Source: Vibrio fortis (lineage in GTDB: Bacteria; Pseudomonadota; Gammaproteobacteria; Enterobacterales; Vibrionaceae). Taken from it: 64,000 nt of DNA. Shown here one piece after another: positions 56,547 through 64,000 of this stretch (position 1 is its first letter; the number at the start of each line of letters is the position of its first letter). The stretch spans positions 62,001 through 126,000 of the forward strand of contig NZ_JFFR01000018.1 in the NCBI RefSeq assembly GCF_000695685.1. Direction: 5' to 3'. The translations under genes were made by a program, and so were the position numbers. The notes beneath the pieces were generated by a model. The model was not told the origin of the DNA. It made no database searches and was given only the letters and a program-made list of their open reading frames with translations.

Positions 56547-57920
56547 GTGAGTACCGATTCCACCCTAAAGGCCCAAAACACCTCATCTGGTTCGCTGGAT
56601 TCTCTGTTTAAGATTTCTGAAAGAAAGACCACGATTAGCACCGAGCTATACGCAGGTTTTATTACTTTTTTGGCGATGAGCTACATCCTAGCGGTGAACC
56701 CTGCCATTCTTGGCGGTATTCCAGGTATGGATAAAGGCGCGGTATTTACGGCAACTGCTTTGGCTGCGGCTATCTCGACCCTAATTATGGGTATCTGGGG
56801 TAACTACCCGGTAATGTTAGCTCCAGGTATGAGCATGAACGGCTTCTTTAAAGGCCTGCTATTAAGCGGCTCGGTGGCGGTACTGTGGAATGAAGCGCTA
56901 TTTGGTATTTTCCTATCGGGCATTTTGTATCTTGCGTTCTCATTGACCAACATTCGTAAGTCGATGATTGAGTCGATTCCAGAAGACCTGAAGCTGGCGA
57001 TCACGGTATCGCTTGGTCTGTTCATCGCGTTCTTAGGTCTTAAAAACGCTGGCATTATCGTTTCTAACCCGTTTGTACTGGTTGGCCTAGGTGACATCTC
57101 AGACCCACAAGTGATCATCGCTTACGTGAGTATCTTTATTGCGCTTGGCTGTATGGTTCGTGATATTAAGCTGGCGACGTTTATCTCGTTTGTTTCGGCG
57201 ATTGCTCTGACTATCATCGCTGATTTGTTCATGGGTACGTCGAATGCACCAATCCCTGATGAGCTAATTTCTATGCCACCAAGCATGGCGGGCAGCTTCG
57301 GTGCGATCTTTGATTTCTCGGCATTCACGCCAGAGAAAATGTTTGATCTACTGTTCATCGTTCTTATCTTCTTGATTGTCGATTTCTTTGATGGCTTGAG
57401 CACCATTGTTGGTGTTGGTCGTGATGCGGGTATCATTGATAAGGACGGTAAAGTGCCAAACGCGAAGTCAGCACTAGTAGCAGATGCTGGCGGTACTGTG
57501 ATTGGTTCTGTTCTGGGTACGACTTCGATTACGGCTTTCTCTGAGTCAGGTATTGCTTCTTCTCAAGGCGCGAAGACGGGTCTTGCCGCTGTAATGGTTG
57601 CGGGTCTGTTCCTAATTTCACTATTCCTATACCCAATCTTCTCTATCTTCTCGGCAGCTATGGTTGCACCGGCGATGGTAGTGGTGGGCATCTATATGGT
57701 CGGCCGCCTTGGTCAGATCAACTGGGAGAAGAAAGAGTCTCGTATTGCGGCGTTCTTCACCATCATGTTTACCGTATTGAGCTTCTCTCCTGCGAACGGC
57801 ATGGCGATGGGCTTCATCAGCTACGCATTCACTATGGTTGTAGCGGGTAAAGGCAAAGAGGTACACCCACTGATTTACGGACTGTCGGTTGTGTTCCTTG
57901 TATACCTAGTGCTTCTGTAG
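56547..57920 (+). CDS. NCS2-family purine permease (AzgA-like, guanine/hypoxanthine/adenine type)
   Basis: 457 residues with about 12-14 membrane segments. The AzgA-like signatures are present: LYAGFITFLAMSYILAVNP, APGMSMNGFF (substrate segment), FLIVDFFDGLSTIVGVGRD and GTTSITAFSESGIA. It imports purine bases by proton symport. The exact substrate is not settled by sequence, but the guanine-type riboswitch and PurR box upstream point to guanine and/or hypoxanthine. It starts at a GTG with AGG about 7 bases upstream. Confidence 0.93.
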   Translation: MSTDSTLKAQNTSSGSLDSLFKISERKTTISTELYAGFITFLAMSYILAVNPAILGGIPGMDKGAVFTATALAAAISTLIMGIWGNYPVMLAPGMSMNGFFKGLLLSGSVAVLWNEALFGIFLSGILYLAFSLTNIRKSMIESIPEDLKLAITVSLGLFIAFLGLKNAGIIVSNPFVLVGLGDISDPQVIIAYVSIFIALGCMVRDIKLATFISFVSAIALTIIADLFMGTSNAPIPDELISMPPSMAGSFGAIFDFSAFTPEKMFDLLFIVLIFLIVDFFDGLSTIVGVGRDAGIIDKDGKVPNAKSALVADAGGTVIGSVLGTTSITAFSESGIASSQGAKTGLAAVMVAGLFLISLFLYPIFSIFSAAMVAPAMVVVGIYMVGRLGQINWEKKESRIAAFFTIMFTVLSFSPANGMAMGFISYAFTMVVAGKGKEVHPLIYGLSVVFLVYLVLL

Positions 57921-57941
57921 TCGATATTGATGTTTTGATAG

Positions 57942-57972
57942 TGGCTCTGCATTGTGTAGGGCCATTTTTTTG
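57942..57972 (+). terminator. Intrinsic terminator of the purine permease gene
   Basis: TGGCTCT pairs imperfectly with AGGGCCA across ten bases, then seven T residues. Confidence 0.75.
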
Positions 57973-57985
57973 CGTGTTGGATAAG

Positions 57986-58003
57986 TGTTCACATCGCTGT
58001 CAC
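57986..58003 (+). promoter_or_regulatory. Candidate Pho box upstream of psiE
   Basis: TGTTCAC and CTGTCAC are direct repeats set 11 bases apart, the geometry of the PhoB box (CTGTCAT-N4-CTGTCAC). It lies about 93 bases before psiE, a gene known to be phosphate-starvation inducible in E. coli. Confidence 0.5.
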
Positions 58004-58095
58004 GCTCTACGCCTAAAGTTGGTCATAACAGATAGCGCCACTTTGATAGAGGCATGCTATTGTATTGGCAGGTTTAATTAGTAATTAGAGTGTTT

Positions 58096-58521
58096 ATGCC
58101 TTCTCATTTACCAAAAGGTTTTAGTCGACCTTTCTTGAAGATATTCCATATTCTTGAAGCCGTACTGCTGGTGGCCATTACATTGGCGACCCTGTTTGCG
58201 ATGGTTGAAGAGTTCATGCATGTGTTTGCTGAAAAGCGCGTTCTCTTGACTGACATCCTGCTGATGTTCATCTATCTCGAAGTGTTAGCGATGGTGCAGC
58301 AATTTGTGGTGAACGGTAAGATCCCTGTTCGATATCCTATTTATATCGCAATGATGGCGATTGCCCGATACATCACGCTAGGTATGAAAGAGTTGGATGC
58401 GGTGCTGGTGGTGTGGCTGGCGGTGGCTGCATTTATTCTTGCGGCAGCGACATTGCTGATAAGAGTCGGGCACCATTACTGGCCATATGTCGATAGACGT
58501 ACTCAAGAGCCTGATGAGTAA
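58096..58521 (+). CDS. psiE: Phosphate-starvation-inducible membrane protein PsiE
   Basis: 141 residues from the ATG at 58096 (an upstream GTG adds two). Four membrane helices (about 18-40, 54-75, 80-100 and 107-128), with the PsiE family segments EEFMHVFAEKRVLLTDILLM and YIAMMAIARYITL. Function unknown; expressed under phosphate limitation in E. coli. It has a candidate Pho box. Confidence 0.9.
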   Translation: MPSHLPKGFSRPFLKIFHILEAVLLVAITLATLFAMVEEFMHVFAEKRVLLTDILLMFIYLEVLAMVQQFVVNGKIPVRYPIYIAMMAIARYITLGMKELDAVLVVWLAVAAFILAAATLLIRVGHHYWPYVDRRTQEPDE

Positions 58522-58544
58522 TGGTGAGCGAAAGTAGACAGGTA

Positions 58545-58577
58545 TTAAAAAGGGCGACATTAAGTCGCCCTTTTGCT
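58545..58577. terminator. Bidirectional terminator between psiE and the outer-membrane barrel gene
   Basis: AAAAGGGCGAC pairs with GTCGCCCTTTT across five bases (ATTAA). Confidence 0.9.
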
Positions 58578-58601
58578 TTCTAGCTAACAGAGTGTTAGTT
58601 A

Positions 58602-59165
58602 TTAGAATTTGTATGTAGCACCGGCGTAGAAGCTACCTAGTTGGAAGGTAACGTCGTAGTCAGGGAAGCCCGTATCGATGCTGAAAGTGTCAACTTCGTA
58701 TGCAACACGGAAGTTTAAATGCTCTAGGCTTGCAGGGGTGTATTCAACACCAGCACCTAAACGAAGTGCTGTTTCGTCTTCGTCTTTTGCGAACGGTACG
58801 TCAATAGACATTTGAGCCAAACCAACAGTACCAAAAGGACGCCAACCACTGTCAAAGGTGTAACCAAGGTTTGCCGCAATAGAGATTGCCGACGGCTCTA
58901 GTGCGTATGGCGAGCCAGGTGCAGTAACATCACTGTACTTTGTGTATTGCGCTTCAACGCCAACGATACGGTTAAACTGGTAGCCACCAATAAGCTTGAA
59001 TGATGAATCATTGGTTTCTAGTACCGAGCCAGACACGTCATCATCATAAGTTGTAGTACCGAAACCACCGCCTAAATAAAAACCAGATACGTCTTTTTCA
59101 ACGGCTTGCTCTTGAGCACCTGCAAAGGCAGAAAATGCTGCCAAAAGGATCACTGCTTTTTTCAT
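58602..59165 (-). CDS. Small outer-membrane beta-barrel protein (OmpA-like/OmpX-size)
   Basis: 187 residues from the ATG at 59165. Signal peptide (cleavage near FAGA-QEQ), then alternating beta strands (GFYLGGGFGTTTYDD, FKLIGGYQFNRIVGVEAQY, LNFRVAYEVD) ending in the aromatic YAGATYKF, the BAM-recognition C-terminus. This is an 8-stranded barrel of the PF13505 type. Function unknown. A longer frame up to 59243 would spoil the signal peptide. It is divergent from the ToxR-like regulator with about 270-310 bases between. Confidence 0.88.
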   Translation of the reverse strand: MKKAVILLAAFSAFAGAQEQAVEKDVSGFYLGGGFGTTTYDDDVSGSVLETNDSSFKLIGGYQFNRIVGVEAQYTKYSDVTAPGSPYALEPSAISIAANLGYTFDSGWRPFGTVGLAQMSIDVPFAKDEDETALRLGAGVEYTPASLEHLNFRVAYEVDTFSIDTGFPDYDVTFQLGSFYAGATYKF

Positions 59166-59434
59166 TTTATTAATCTCATCGGGGATAAAAAACAGTGTGC
59201 ATTGTGTGTTCACTTCCAATATAAAACTAAAGATGGATTTCATTTAAACTTCACGAATTGTCGGTTTATTGACGCTTTTCCTTTTATTTCTTTTTATATT
59301 TATCGTGTAACTCATTGATATATTTAATGGTGTATTTTTTGTTGGCACTGTTCTTTGAATTGGTAGTAGATTTCAGGCTACCACTTACACCACAGAGTCA
59401 GTAATGATAGGATCATAATCACCGCGGTATATTT
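59166..59434. other. AT-rich intergenic region between the barrel gene and the ToxR-like gene
   Basis: About 270 bases (308 if the regulator starts at 59474) with runs of T and A and no gene. It must contain both divergent promoters. AT-rich stretches such as the one around 59276-59340 are the kind of DNA that ToxR-type regulators bind, but I see no diagnostic operator. Confidence 0.5.
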
Positions 59435-60322
59435 TTGAGTGAAATTTGCTCAAAACCTAGTAACAGTGAGCCTATGCATAGAGTCTATTTTTCCAATTTG
59501 ATACTTGATCCTACCACTCGAACACTCTCGAGTGTGGAAGGCGAGAGCATCCAATTGCGCCCGCTGCCCTATGCTGTATTGAGCCTGCTGTTAGAGAATC
59601 AAGGTGCCCACGTTACCCGTGAGTGTCTGTTTGAAACGTGCTGGGAGGGCGCTCTAGTTACCGACCAAGCGATAACTAATGTCATTTCTGGTTTAAGAAA
59701 AAGCTTCGCACAATTAGGCGCTACTGATGTCACTATCAGAACAGTGAGTAAGATTGGCTACGTACTTGAAATTCACTGCGCTGAAGAGCCTGTAAAAAAG
59801 AAGGTCGAAGAGCGGACAATTCGAGTAAGCCAGGAGAGCGAGGTTATTCCGGCAACATCAAGCAAAGGCGATGCAACTATCAAAGTTAGCGCGCCTATCA
59901 AACACAAAGAGAACCGGTATCTGTTGCATGGCGTGATAACAGTGCTTCTACTTGCCTGTCTAATATTTGTATTGCTAGCTAAACCTTTTATTAGAAAACC
60001 AGAATTTATCCAACCGAGTGAGTATCAGCATTTTCAAGTTGGTGCGACTGACTTTTACCTTCACGACAGCGCATATTTGATCAGTGACGGTCAGCTCCTC
60101 GCGTATGAGTTAGCAACTCAGTCTATTCCTACCTGTCATGCAGATGTATATCTGAGAGTAGCAGAGTCGGCTTATGACGATGGCGTTTACCTGATTAAAG
60201 CCTTCGCGTTTGCCAAACATGGCAGCAAGAACGCCAGTTATGTGAACCATTCAGTGACAATCGAGCAGATCCCAGAGACAGTCGTAAAAGCAATTAAGAG
60301 GGCGAGAGCTATATGCGGTTAA
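59435..60322 (+). CDS. ToxR/CadC-type membrane-anchored winged-helix regulator
   Basis: 295 residues if it begins at the TTG at 59435, or 282 from the ATG at 59474, which is probably better. A cytosolic OmpR-type winged helix (about 15-113) has the recognition region DQAITNVISGLRKSF and the wing TVSKIGYVLE. A charged linker and a single membrane helix (about 162-182, YLLHGVITVLLLACLIFVLL) follow. The periplasmic domain of about 110 residues has exactly two Cys (234 and 294), as ToxR does. There is no receiver domain, so it is a one-component membrane regulator. Its stop overlaps the start of the next gene by 10 bases. It is not ToxR itself, which lies elsewhere in vibrios. Confidence 0.88.
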   Translation: MSEICSKPSNSEPMHRVYFSNLILDPTTRTLSSVEGESIQLRPLPYAVLSLLLENQGAHVTRECLFETCWEGALVTDQAITNVISGLRKSFAQLGATDVTIRTVSKIGYVLEIHCAEEPVKKKVEERTIRVSQESEVIPATSSKGDATIKVSAPIKHKENRYLLHGVITVLLLACLIFVLLAKPFIRKPEFIQPSEYQHFQVGATDFYLHDSAYLISDGQLLAYELATQSIPTCHADVYLRVAESAYDDGVYLIKAFAFAKHGSKNASYVNHSVTIEQIPETVVKAIKRARAICG

Positions 60323-60807
60323 AAACAATCATCGCTTTCAACATCGCACTTTTAGTCAGTGTTATCGCTATCGGGCTGTATCAGTGGAAGTTTGATCAGC
60401 AACATTTGGCGGGTACGCGCTGGGCATGTGTACAACTCGATGAGGGGTTTGTTACGCAAGGCTATAGCGGTTATCAAGAGATCGCTGATCGCTCTATCTT
60501 AGAGTTCACCTCAGATAAAACGTTGCTGATTTTTCAAAAGGGTCACTTTAAAACAGCGGCTGAGGGCACCAAACCCTATGAAGTCTATTTTGAAGCGGAT
60601 TACACCGCTGAAAATGGTCTACTAGCTATTGCCTACCATCATATCGATTGGGATTTAAAGCCTGTTGATAGTGGCAGCCTTGTGCGTGATATGGATGCCT
60701 TGGTGAGAGCTAAAATTGAATTGATGTATAAAGTGCAAGGTGAGCACCTGTTCTTGTTTAGTAAAGGGCATGCAGAAGAGAGGAACTATACTTGCTATAA
60801 AAAATAG
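60313..60807 (+). CDS. ToxS/VtrC-like membrane-anchored partner protein
   Basis: 164 residues. An N-terminal membrane anchor (about 5-24, TIIAFNIALLVSVIAIGLY) is followed by a periplasmic domain of beta strands (ILEFTSDKTLLIFQKGHF; YEVYFEADYTAENGLLAIAY; LMYKVQGEHLFLFSKG). A lipocalin-like GXW sits at the start (GTRW, near residue 34), and there are two Cys (39 and 161) that could close the barrel. This is the layout of the small partners of ToxR-like regulators (ToxS, TcpH, VtrC). No direct family hit can be claimed from sequence reading alone. The ATG lies in the last codons of the regulator (ATGCGGTTAA), so the two are made together. Confidence 0.82.
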   Translation: MRLKTIIAFNIALLVSVIAIGLYQWKFDQQHLAGTRWACVQLDEGFVTQGYSGYQEIADRSILEFTSDKTLLIFQKGHFKTAAEGTKPYEVYFEADYTAENGLLAIAYHHIDWDLKPVDSGSLVRDMDALVRAKIELMYKVQGEHLFLFSKGHAEERNYTCYKK

Positions 60808-60836
60808 CCCCCTGAGATCAGGGGCTATTTTCGAAT
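60796..60836. terminator. Bidirectional terminator between the ToxS-like gene and yicC
   Basis: AAAATAGCCCC pairs with GGGGCTATTTT, with CTGA/TCAG inside; A- and T-tracts on both sides. Confidence 0.88.
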
Positions 60837-60860
60837 CATGTTAGGTGGAAGCCTAATAGA

Positions 60861-61727
60861 TTATTCAATATTCTGGATCTGTTCACGCATCTGCTCGATA
60901 AGAACTTTAAGTTCTACACCAGACGCTGTGATGTCTGTGCTGATAGATTTAGATGCTAGTGTGTTTGACTCACGGTTGAACTCTTGCATCATGAAGTCTA
61001 AACGACGGCCACATGCACCACCTTTTTTCAGGATGTTCGTTGCTTCTTTCACGTGAGAATCTAGACGGTCTAGCTCTTCTGCTACGTCAGACTTCTGAGC
61101 CAGTAGGATCAGCTCCTGTTCAACACGTGCACCTTCAAGTTCAATCTTCGCTTCTTCAAATTTATTAAGAAGACGCTCACGTTGCCACTCTAGGATCTCA
61201 GGCATGCGTGCGCGAACTTTAACGACTTCTTCTGTAATTGCAGTTAGGCGCTGCTCGATTAGAGCCTTCATGTTGTCGCCTTCACGGCCACGTGCGTCAA
61301 TGAAATCTTTTACAGCGTCATCAAATGCAGCTAGAAGGTCTTTGTTGATCGCGTCCATGTCCTGCTCTGGTGTTTCCATCACACCTGGCCAGTTCATTAC
61401 TTGGAACGGGTTCAGGCGGCTCTCTTCGCCAGTCATTCCCATTACTTGGTTCGCAGCATTGATCACTTGCTGTGCTAGGCCTTCGTTGATGCTTAGCTCG
61501 CCTTTTGCTGCAGGGTTTGCTTCAAAGCGCAGGTTACACTCAACCTTACCGCGTGCTAGGCGCTTACGAAAACGCTCGCGTAGGATTGGCTCTAGACCAC
61601 GGAACTGCTCTGGCATGCGGAAGTAAGTTTCAAGGTAGCGCTGGTTTACACTGCGGATTTCCCACACTGCTGTGCCCCAATCGCCTTTTACTTCTTTACG
61701 TGCGTATGCCGTCATACTATAAATCAT
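60861..61727 (-). CDS. yicC: YicC family endoribonuclease
   Basis: 288 residues from the ATG at 61727 (IYSMTAYARKEVKGDWG), matching the family length of 287. Signatures: WEIRSVNQRYLE near the N-terminus and the C-terminal GRRLDFMMQEFNRESNTLASKS with its conserved Glu/His-type positions. YicC proteins were shown to be RNases acting on sRNA or mRNA in E. coli. The frame is open upstream to 61805, but AGGA precedes the chosen ATG. It is divergent from rph, the enteric order. Confidence 0.95.
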   Translation of the reverse strand: MIYSMTAYARKEVKGDWGTAVWEIRSVNQRYLETYFRMPEQFRGLEPILRERFRKRLARGKVECNLRFEANPAAKGELSINEGLAQQVINAANQVMGMTGEESRLNPFQVMNWPGVMETPEQDMDAINKDLLAAFDDAVKDFIDARGREGDNMKALIEQRLTAITEEVVKVRARMPEILEWQRERLLNKFEEAKIELEGARVEQELILLAQKSDVAEELDRLDSHVKEATNILKKGGACGRRLDFMMQEFNRESNTLASKSISTDITASGVELKVLIEQMREQIQNIE

Positions 61728-61878
61728 CGAATTTTCCTGTCTTTTATCATTCTGAAAATAACGCGCACGCATAGTATCACGATACGGGGTGCTATGTGCG
61801 CCCATCGCTTTTTAGGTTTAGAAGCTTTTCAGGAGAGGTGGTGCCTCAGGATAAATAGCTTTGCACCGCAAACTGCTA

Positions 61879-61884
61879 TATAAT
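61879..61884 (+). promoter_or_regulatory. -10 element of the rph-pyrE operon
   Basis: A perfect TATAAT, preceded by GC, lies about 95 bases before the rph start. No good -35 hexamer is visible at 17 bases. Confidence 0.5.
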
Positions 61885-61978
61885 CTCGCCCCAATCCAAT
61901 TTGTCTCACCCCTTTCTTAGGTGACAGGCACTTTCAATAGTTAAACACCTAAAGATAAGACTAATAAGGTAGATACTT

Positions 61979-62695
61979 ATGCGTCCAAATGACCGCGCCG
62001 TAGATCAAGTTCGTCCAATTAAAATTACTCGTAACTACACAGCTTATGCTGAAGGCTCTGTGCTAGTTGAGTTTGGTAACACCAAGGTTCTATGTAACGC
62101 AACGGTAGAAGAGAACGTACCTCGTTGGTTGAAAGGTCAAGGAAAGGGTTGGGTTACTGCTGAATACGGTATGTTGCCACGTGCAACGCACACACGTAAC
62201 CGTCGTGAAGCAGCGAGCGGTAAGCAAGGCGGTCGTACGATGGAAATCCAACGTCTGATTGCTCGTAGCCTACGTGCTGTGGTTGATCTAAAAGCGATGG
62301 GTGAAATCATGATCACTGTCGATTGTGATGTTATCCAAGCAGATGGCGGTACACGCACTGCGTCTATCTCTGGTGCGAGCGTAGCAATGGCTGACGCGAT
62401 TAACCACCTGTTAGAGAGCGGTAAGCTTAAAACGAACCCAATGAAAGGCCACGTAGCGGCAGTTTCAGTTGGAATCGTTGGTGAACAAGCTCTGTGCGAC
62501 CTTGAATACGTTGAAGACTCAGCAGCTGATACCGATATGAACGTTGTAATGACGGAAGACGGTAAGATGATTGAGATTCAAGGCACCGCAGAAGGCGAAC
62601 CGTTTAGCCACGAAGAGCTGATGCAGCTTCTAGCCCTGGCGAATAAGGGCATTGCCGATATTGTTGAAGCGCAGAAGTCGGCGTTGGCAGAATAA
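61979..62695 (+). CDS. rph: Ribonuclease PH
   Basis: 238 residues, the normal length. A phosphorolytic 3'-5' exoribonuclease that trims tRNA ends. Signatures: [16 protein letters not shown] at the start, [17 protein letters not shown] (RNA/phosphate region), [19 protein letters not shown] and the C-terminal [17 protein letters not shown]. Unlike E. coli K-12, the gene is not frameshifted. It lies upstream of pyrE, with an attenuator between. Confidence 0.98.
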   Translation: MRPNDRAVDQVRPIKITRNYTAYAEGSVLVEFGNTKVLCNATVEENVPRWLKGQGKGWVTAEYGMLPRATHTRNRREAASGKQGGRTMEIQRLIARSLRAVVDLKAMGEIMITVDCDVIQADGGTRTASISGASVAMADAINHLLESGKLKTNPMKGHVAAVSVGIVGEQALCDLEYVEDSAADTDMNVVMTEDGKMIEIQGTAEGEPFSHEELMQLLALANKGIADIVEAQKSALAE

Positions 62696-62703
62696 TCAAT
62701 TTT

Positions 62704-62735
62704 AATAGCTCCTTATTAAGGGGCTATTTTTTTAT
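62704..62735 (+). terminator. Terminator/attenuator between rph and pyrE
   Basis: ATAGCTCCTT pairs with AAGGGGCTAT across three bases (one G-T pair), followed by seven T residues, about 10 bases after the rph stop. In E. coli a terminator at this place is the UTP-sensitive pyrE attenuator, relieved when ribosomes translating the upstream gene keep close to the polymerase. Confidence 0.75.
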
Positions 62736-62750
62736 TTTCGTCATACATAA

Positions 62751-62842
62751 CTCTACACCTGCGTTAGCTGCAATTTTTCACCCTAATCACATAGGTCCCC
62801 TATGCTCATAGGGCTGAAAAACCTTGCTGCCTTGTTGTAGAG
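62751..62842. repeat. Large imperfect palindrome upstream of pyrE
   Basis: Arms begin and end with CTCTACA and TGTAGAG. Matching inner blocks include AGCTGCAATTTTTCACCCTA against CAGCAAGGTTTTTCAGCCCT (reverse complement of the right arm), and the centre is CATAGG/CCTATG. About 92 bases, with no coding role. This looks like one copy of a dispersed element; other Vibrio intergenic regions carry similar sequence (recollection, not checked). Confidence 0.8.
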
Positions 62843-62928
62843 CTATCTATTTAGAAAATACATAATTGTTGGCTTCCTAAGTGATTGGAAGTTAGGAACT
62901 GGAAAGTAAATTAATTTAGAGGATGAGC

Positions 62929-63570
62929 ATGAAAGCATATCAACGTGAATTTATTGAATTTGCACTAGAGAAAGAAGTACTTAAGTTTGGTGAGTTTACT
63001 TTAAAGTCTGGCCGTAAGAGCCCTTACTTCTTCAATGCTGGATTGTTTAACACAGGCCGTGACCTAGCGCGCCTAGGCCGTTTTTACGCAGCAGCATTGG
63101 CTGATTCTGGTATTGAGTTTGATGTACTGTTTGGCCCTGCATACAAAGGTATCCCAATCGCAACGACAACTGCAGTTGCACTGGCAGACCACCACGATGT
63201 AGATACGCCTTACTGCTTTAACCGTAAAGAGGCTAAAGACCATGGTGAGGGTGGCAACCTAGTTGGTAGCGCTCTTGAAGGTCGTATCATGCTAGTAGAC
63301 GACGTAATCACTGCAGGTACAGCGATTCGTGAATCAATGGAAATCATCCAAGCGAACGGTGCTGACCTAGCGGGTGTTTTGGTAGCGATTGACCGTCAAG
63401 AAAAGGGCAAAGGTGAACTGTCTGCGATTCAAGAAGTTGAGCGCGATTTCGGTTGTGCAATCATCTCAATCGTTAGCCTGACTGACCTAGTCACTTTCCT
63501 TGAAGAGAAAGGCACAGACGAAGAGCATCTAGAAGCTGTAAAAGCGTACCGTGCTGAATACGGCATCTAA
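62929..63570 (+). CDS. pyrE: Orotate phosphoribosyltransferase
   Basis: 213 residues from the ATG at 62929, with GAGG 6 bases upstream; an ATG two codons earlier overlaps that ribosome site. It makes orotidine 5'-phosphate from orotate and PRPP. Motifs: orotate-site region [18 protein letters not shown], flexible loop [10 protein letters not shown] and the PRPP-binding [16 protein letters not shown]. Confidence 0.98.
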   Translation: MKAYQREFIEFALEKEVLKFGEFTLKSGRKSPYFFNAGLFNTGRDLARLGRFYAAALADSGIEFDVLFGPAYKGIPIATTTAVALADHHDVDTPYCFNRKEAKDHGEGGNLVGSALEGRIMLVDDVITAGTAIRESMEIIQANGADLAGVLVAIDRQEKGKGELSAIQEVERDFGCAIISIVSLTDLVTFLEEKGTDEEHLEAVKAYRAEYGI

Positions 63571-63596
63571 TACGATTCTGTTCAGAATATAAAATG

Positions 63597-63634
63597 CACA
63601 AGGGGCTGATGAATCATCAGCCCCTTTCTTTTGG
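63597..63634. terminator. Bidirectional terminator between pyrE and the lipid A acyltransferase gene
   Basis: AAGGGGCTGATGA pairs with TCATCAGCCCCTT almost without a loop, followed by TCTTTT. Confidence 0.85.
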
Positions 63635-63641
63635 TCAACGT

Positions 63642-64000
63642 TTATTTGTAGCGAATGCCTTTTGGCACTTCTGGGTCTTCCATGGTCTTATAGCGCTTGT
63701 GCAGCCACATCCACTGTTCTGGTGCTCTTAAGATGGTTTTCTCTAGGTAGCGATTCATGTAAGCCGCCGCAGCTTTCTCATCTTTTTGTGGGTAATCTGC
63801 TTCCACGGACTCATTGGCGATGATCTCATACTTCCCATCTTCATTTCTAAAACCAGAGCCCGGAACCAGTGCACACTTACTGGTGTAAGCCAAAATGCTG
63901 GTACCAGTGGTGGTGCAGGCATCTTCGACAGCAAAGAAAGGTACAAATACCGACTTATTACGCCCGTAATCATGATCTGGTAGGTAGAAAAGGATCTCTC
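63642..64000 (-). CDS. Lipid A biosynthesis acyltransferase, C-terminal part (5' end outside window)
   Basis: The frame is open to the window edge; 118 residues are visible of a protein normally about 310-320. Sequence FYLPDHDYGRNKSVFVPFFA followed by TTTGTSILAYTSKCALVPG is characteristic of the LpxL/LpxM family, which adds a secondary acyl chain to lipid A at the inner membrane. The catalytic HX4D/E motif lies upstream, outside the window. The locus next to pyrE in V. cholerae encodes LpxN, which adds 3-hydroxylaurate; that identity is inferred from position only. Confidence 0.9.
   Translation of the reverse strand, partial: EILFYLPDHDYGRNKSVFVPFFAVEDACTTTGTSILAYTSKCALVPGSGFRNEDGKYEIIANESVEADYPQKDEKAAAAYMNRYLEKTILRAPEQWMWLHKRYKTMEDPEVPKGIRYK

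Noticed and set aside
1..64000. Mobile elements, CRISPR arrays, tRNA and rRNA genes
   Set aside because: No transposase, integrase, regular spacer array, cloverleaf or rRNA-like sequence was seen; the repeats present are short and lack an encoded mobilising protein in the window.

Overview
The window is a stretch of a gammaproteobacterial main chromosome, almost certainly Vibrio (Vibrionaceae). The gene neighbourhoods polA-spf-yihA, glnA-ntrB-ntrC-typA, dtd-yiiD, hslR-hslO-pckA, the gspC-to-gspN type II secretion operon, nudE-cysQ, nfuA-comF/bioH, tex-csrB-greB-ompR-envZ, recG-spoT-rpoZ-gmk and yicC/rph-pyrE are those of Vibrio chromosome 1 near its origin. The species cannot be fixed from the sequence alone. 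Nearly all genes are housekeeping genes. I see no prophage, insertion sequence, integron, CRISPR array, tRNA or rRNA gene.

Layout. 1-8.5 kb: the 3' part of polA, the Spot 42 sRNA, a membrane protein of unknown function, yihA, a cytochrome c4, a candidate CsrB-type sRNA, a methyltransferase, yihI, a DUF2489 protein and hemN. 8.5-16.1 kb (minus strand): a large GGDEF-EAL membrane protein, then the nitrogen cluster glnA, DUF4124 gene, ntrB, ntrC with a sigma-54 promoter and NtrC sites. 16.6-27.8 kb: typA, a repeat cluster, a small NTPase and a DUF2959 lipoprotein, yihY-dtd-yiiD, an AsmA-like protein, pckA, hslO and hslR. 28-39.5 kb: a complete gspC-N operon with many overlapping genes. 39.5-47.8 kb: cysQ, nudE, nfuA, comF-like, bioH, an unknown gene, tex, the CsrB sRNA and greB. 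48-56 kb: ompR, envZ, recG, a second repeat cluster, spoT, rpoZ and gmk. 56-64 kb: a purine permease with a guanine-type riboswitch and a PurR-like box, psiE, a small outer-membrane barrel opposite a ToxR/ToxS-like gene pair, yicC, rph, pyrE, and the 3' end of a lipid A acyltransferase gene cut by the window edge.

Regulation is the most interesting layer. Two Csr-type sRNAs lie about 42 kb apart. The purine permease appears to be controlled at initiation by PurR and after initiation by a guanine-type aptamer. glnA has the classic NtrC/sigma-54 layout plus a hairpin at the predicted 5' end of its mRNA. A strong hairpin with a T-run separates ompR from envZ. The best candidate for an undescribed system is the pair at 59435-60807: a membrane-anchored winged-helix regulator whose stop overlaps the start of a small membrane-anchored GxW (lipocalin-like) protein. 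This is the architecture of ToxR/ToxS, TcpP/TcpH and VtrA/VtrC, and it sits divergent from an outer-membrane barrel gene. Two families of short dispersed repeats recur at 18.5, 50.2 and 52.5 kb, and a separate large palindrome lies upstream of pyrE.
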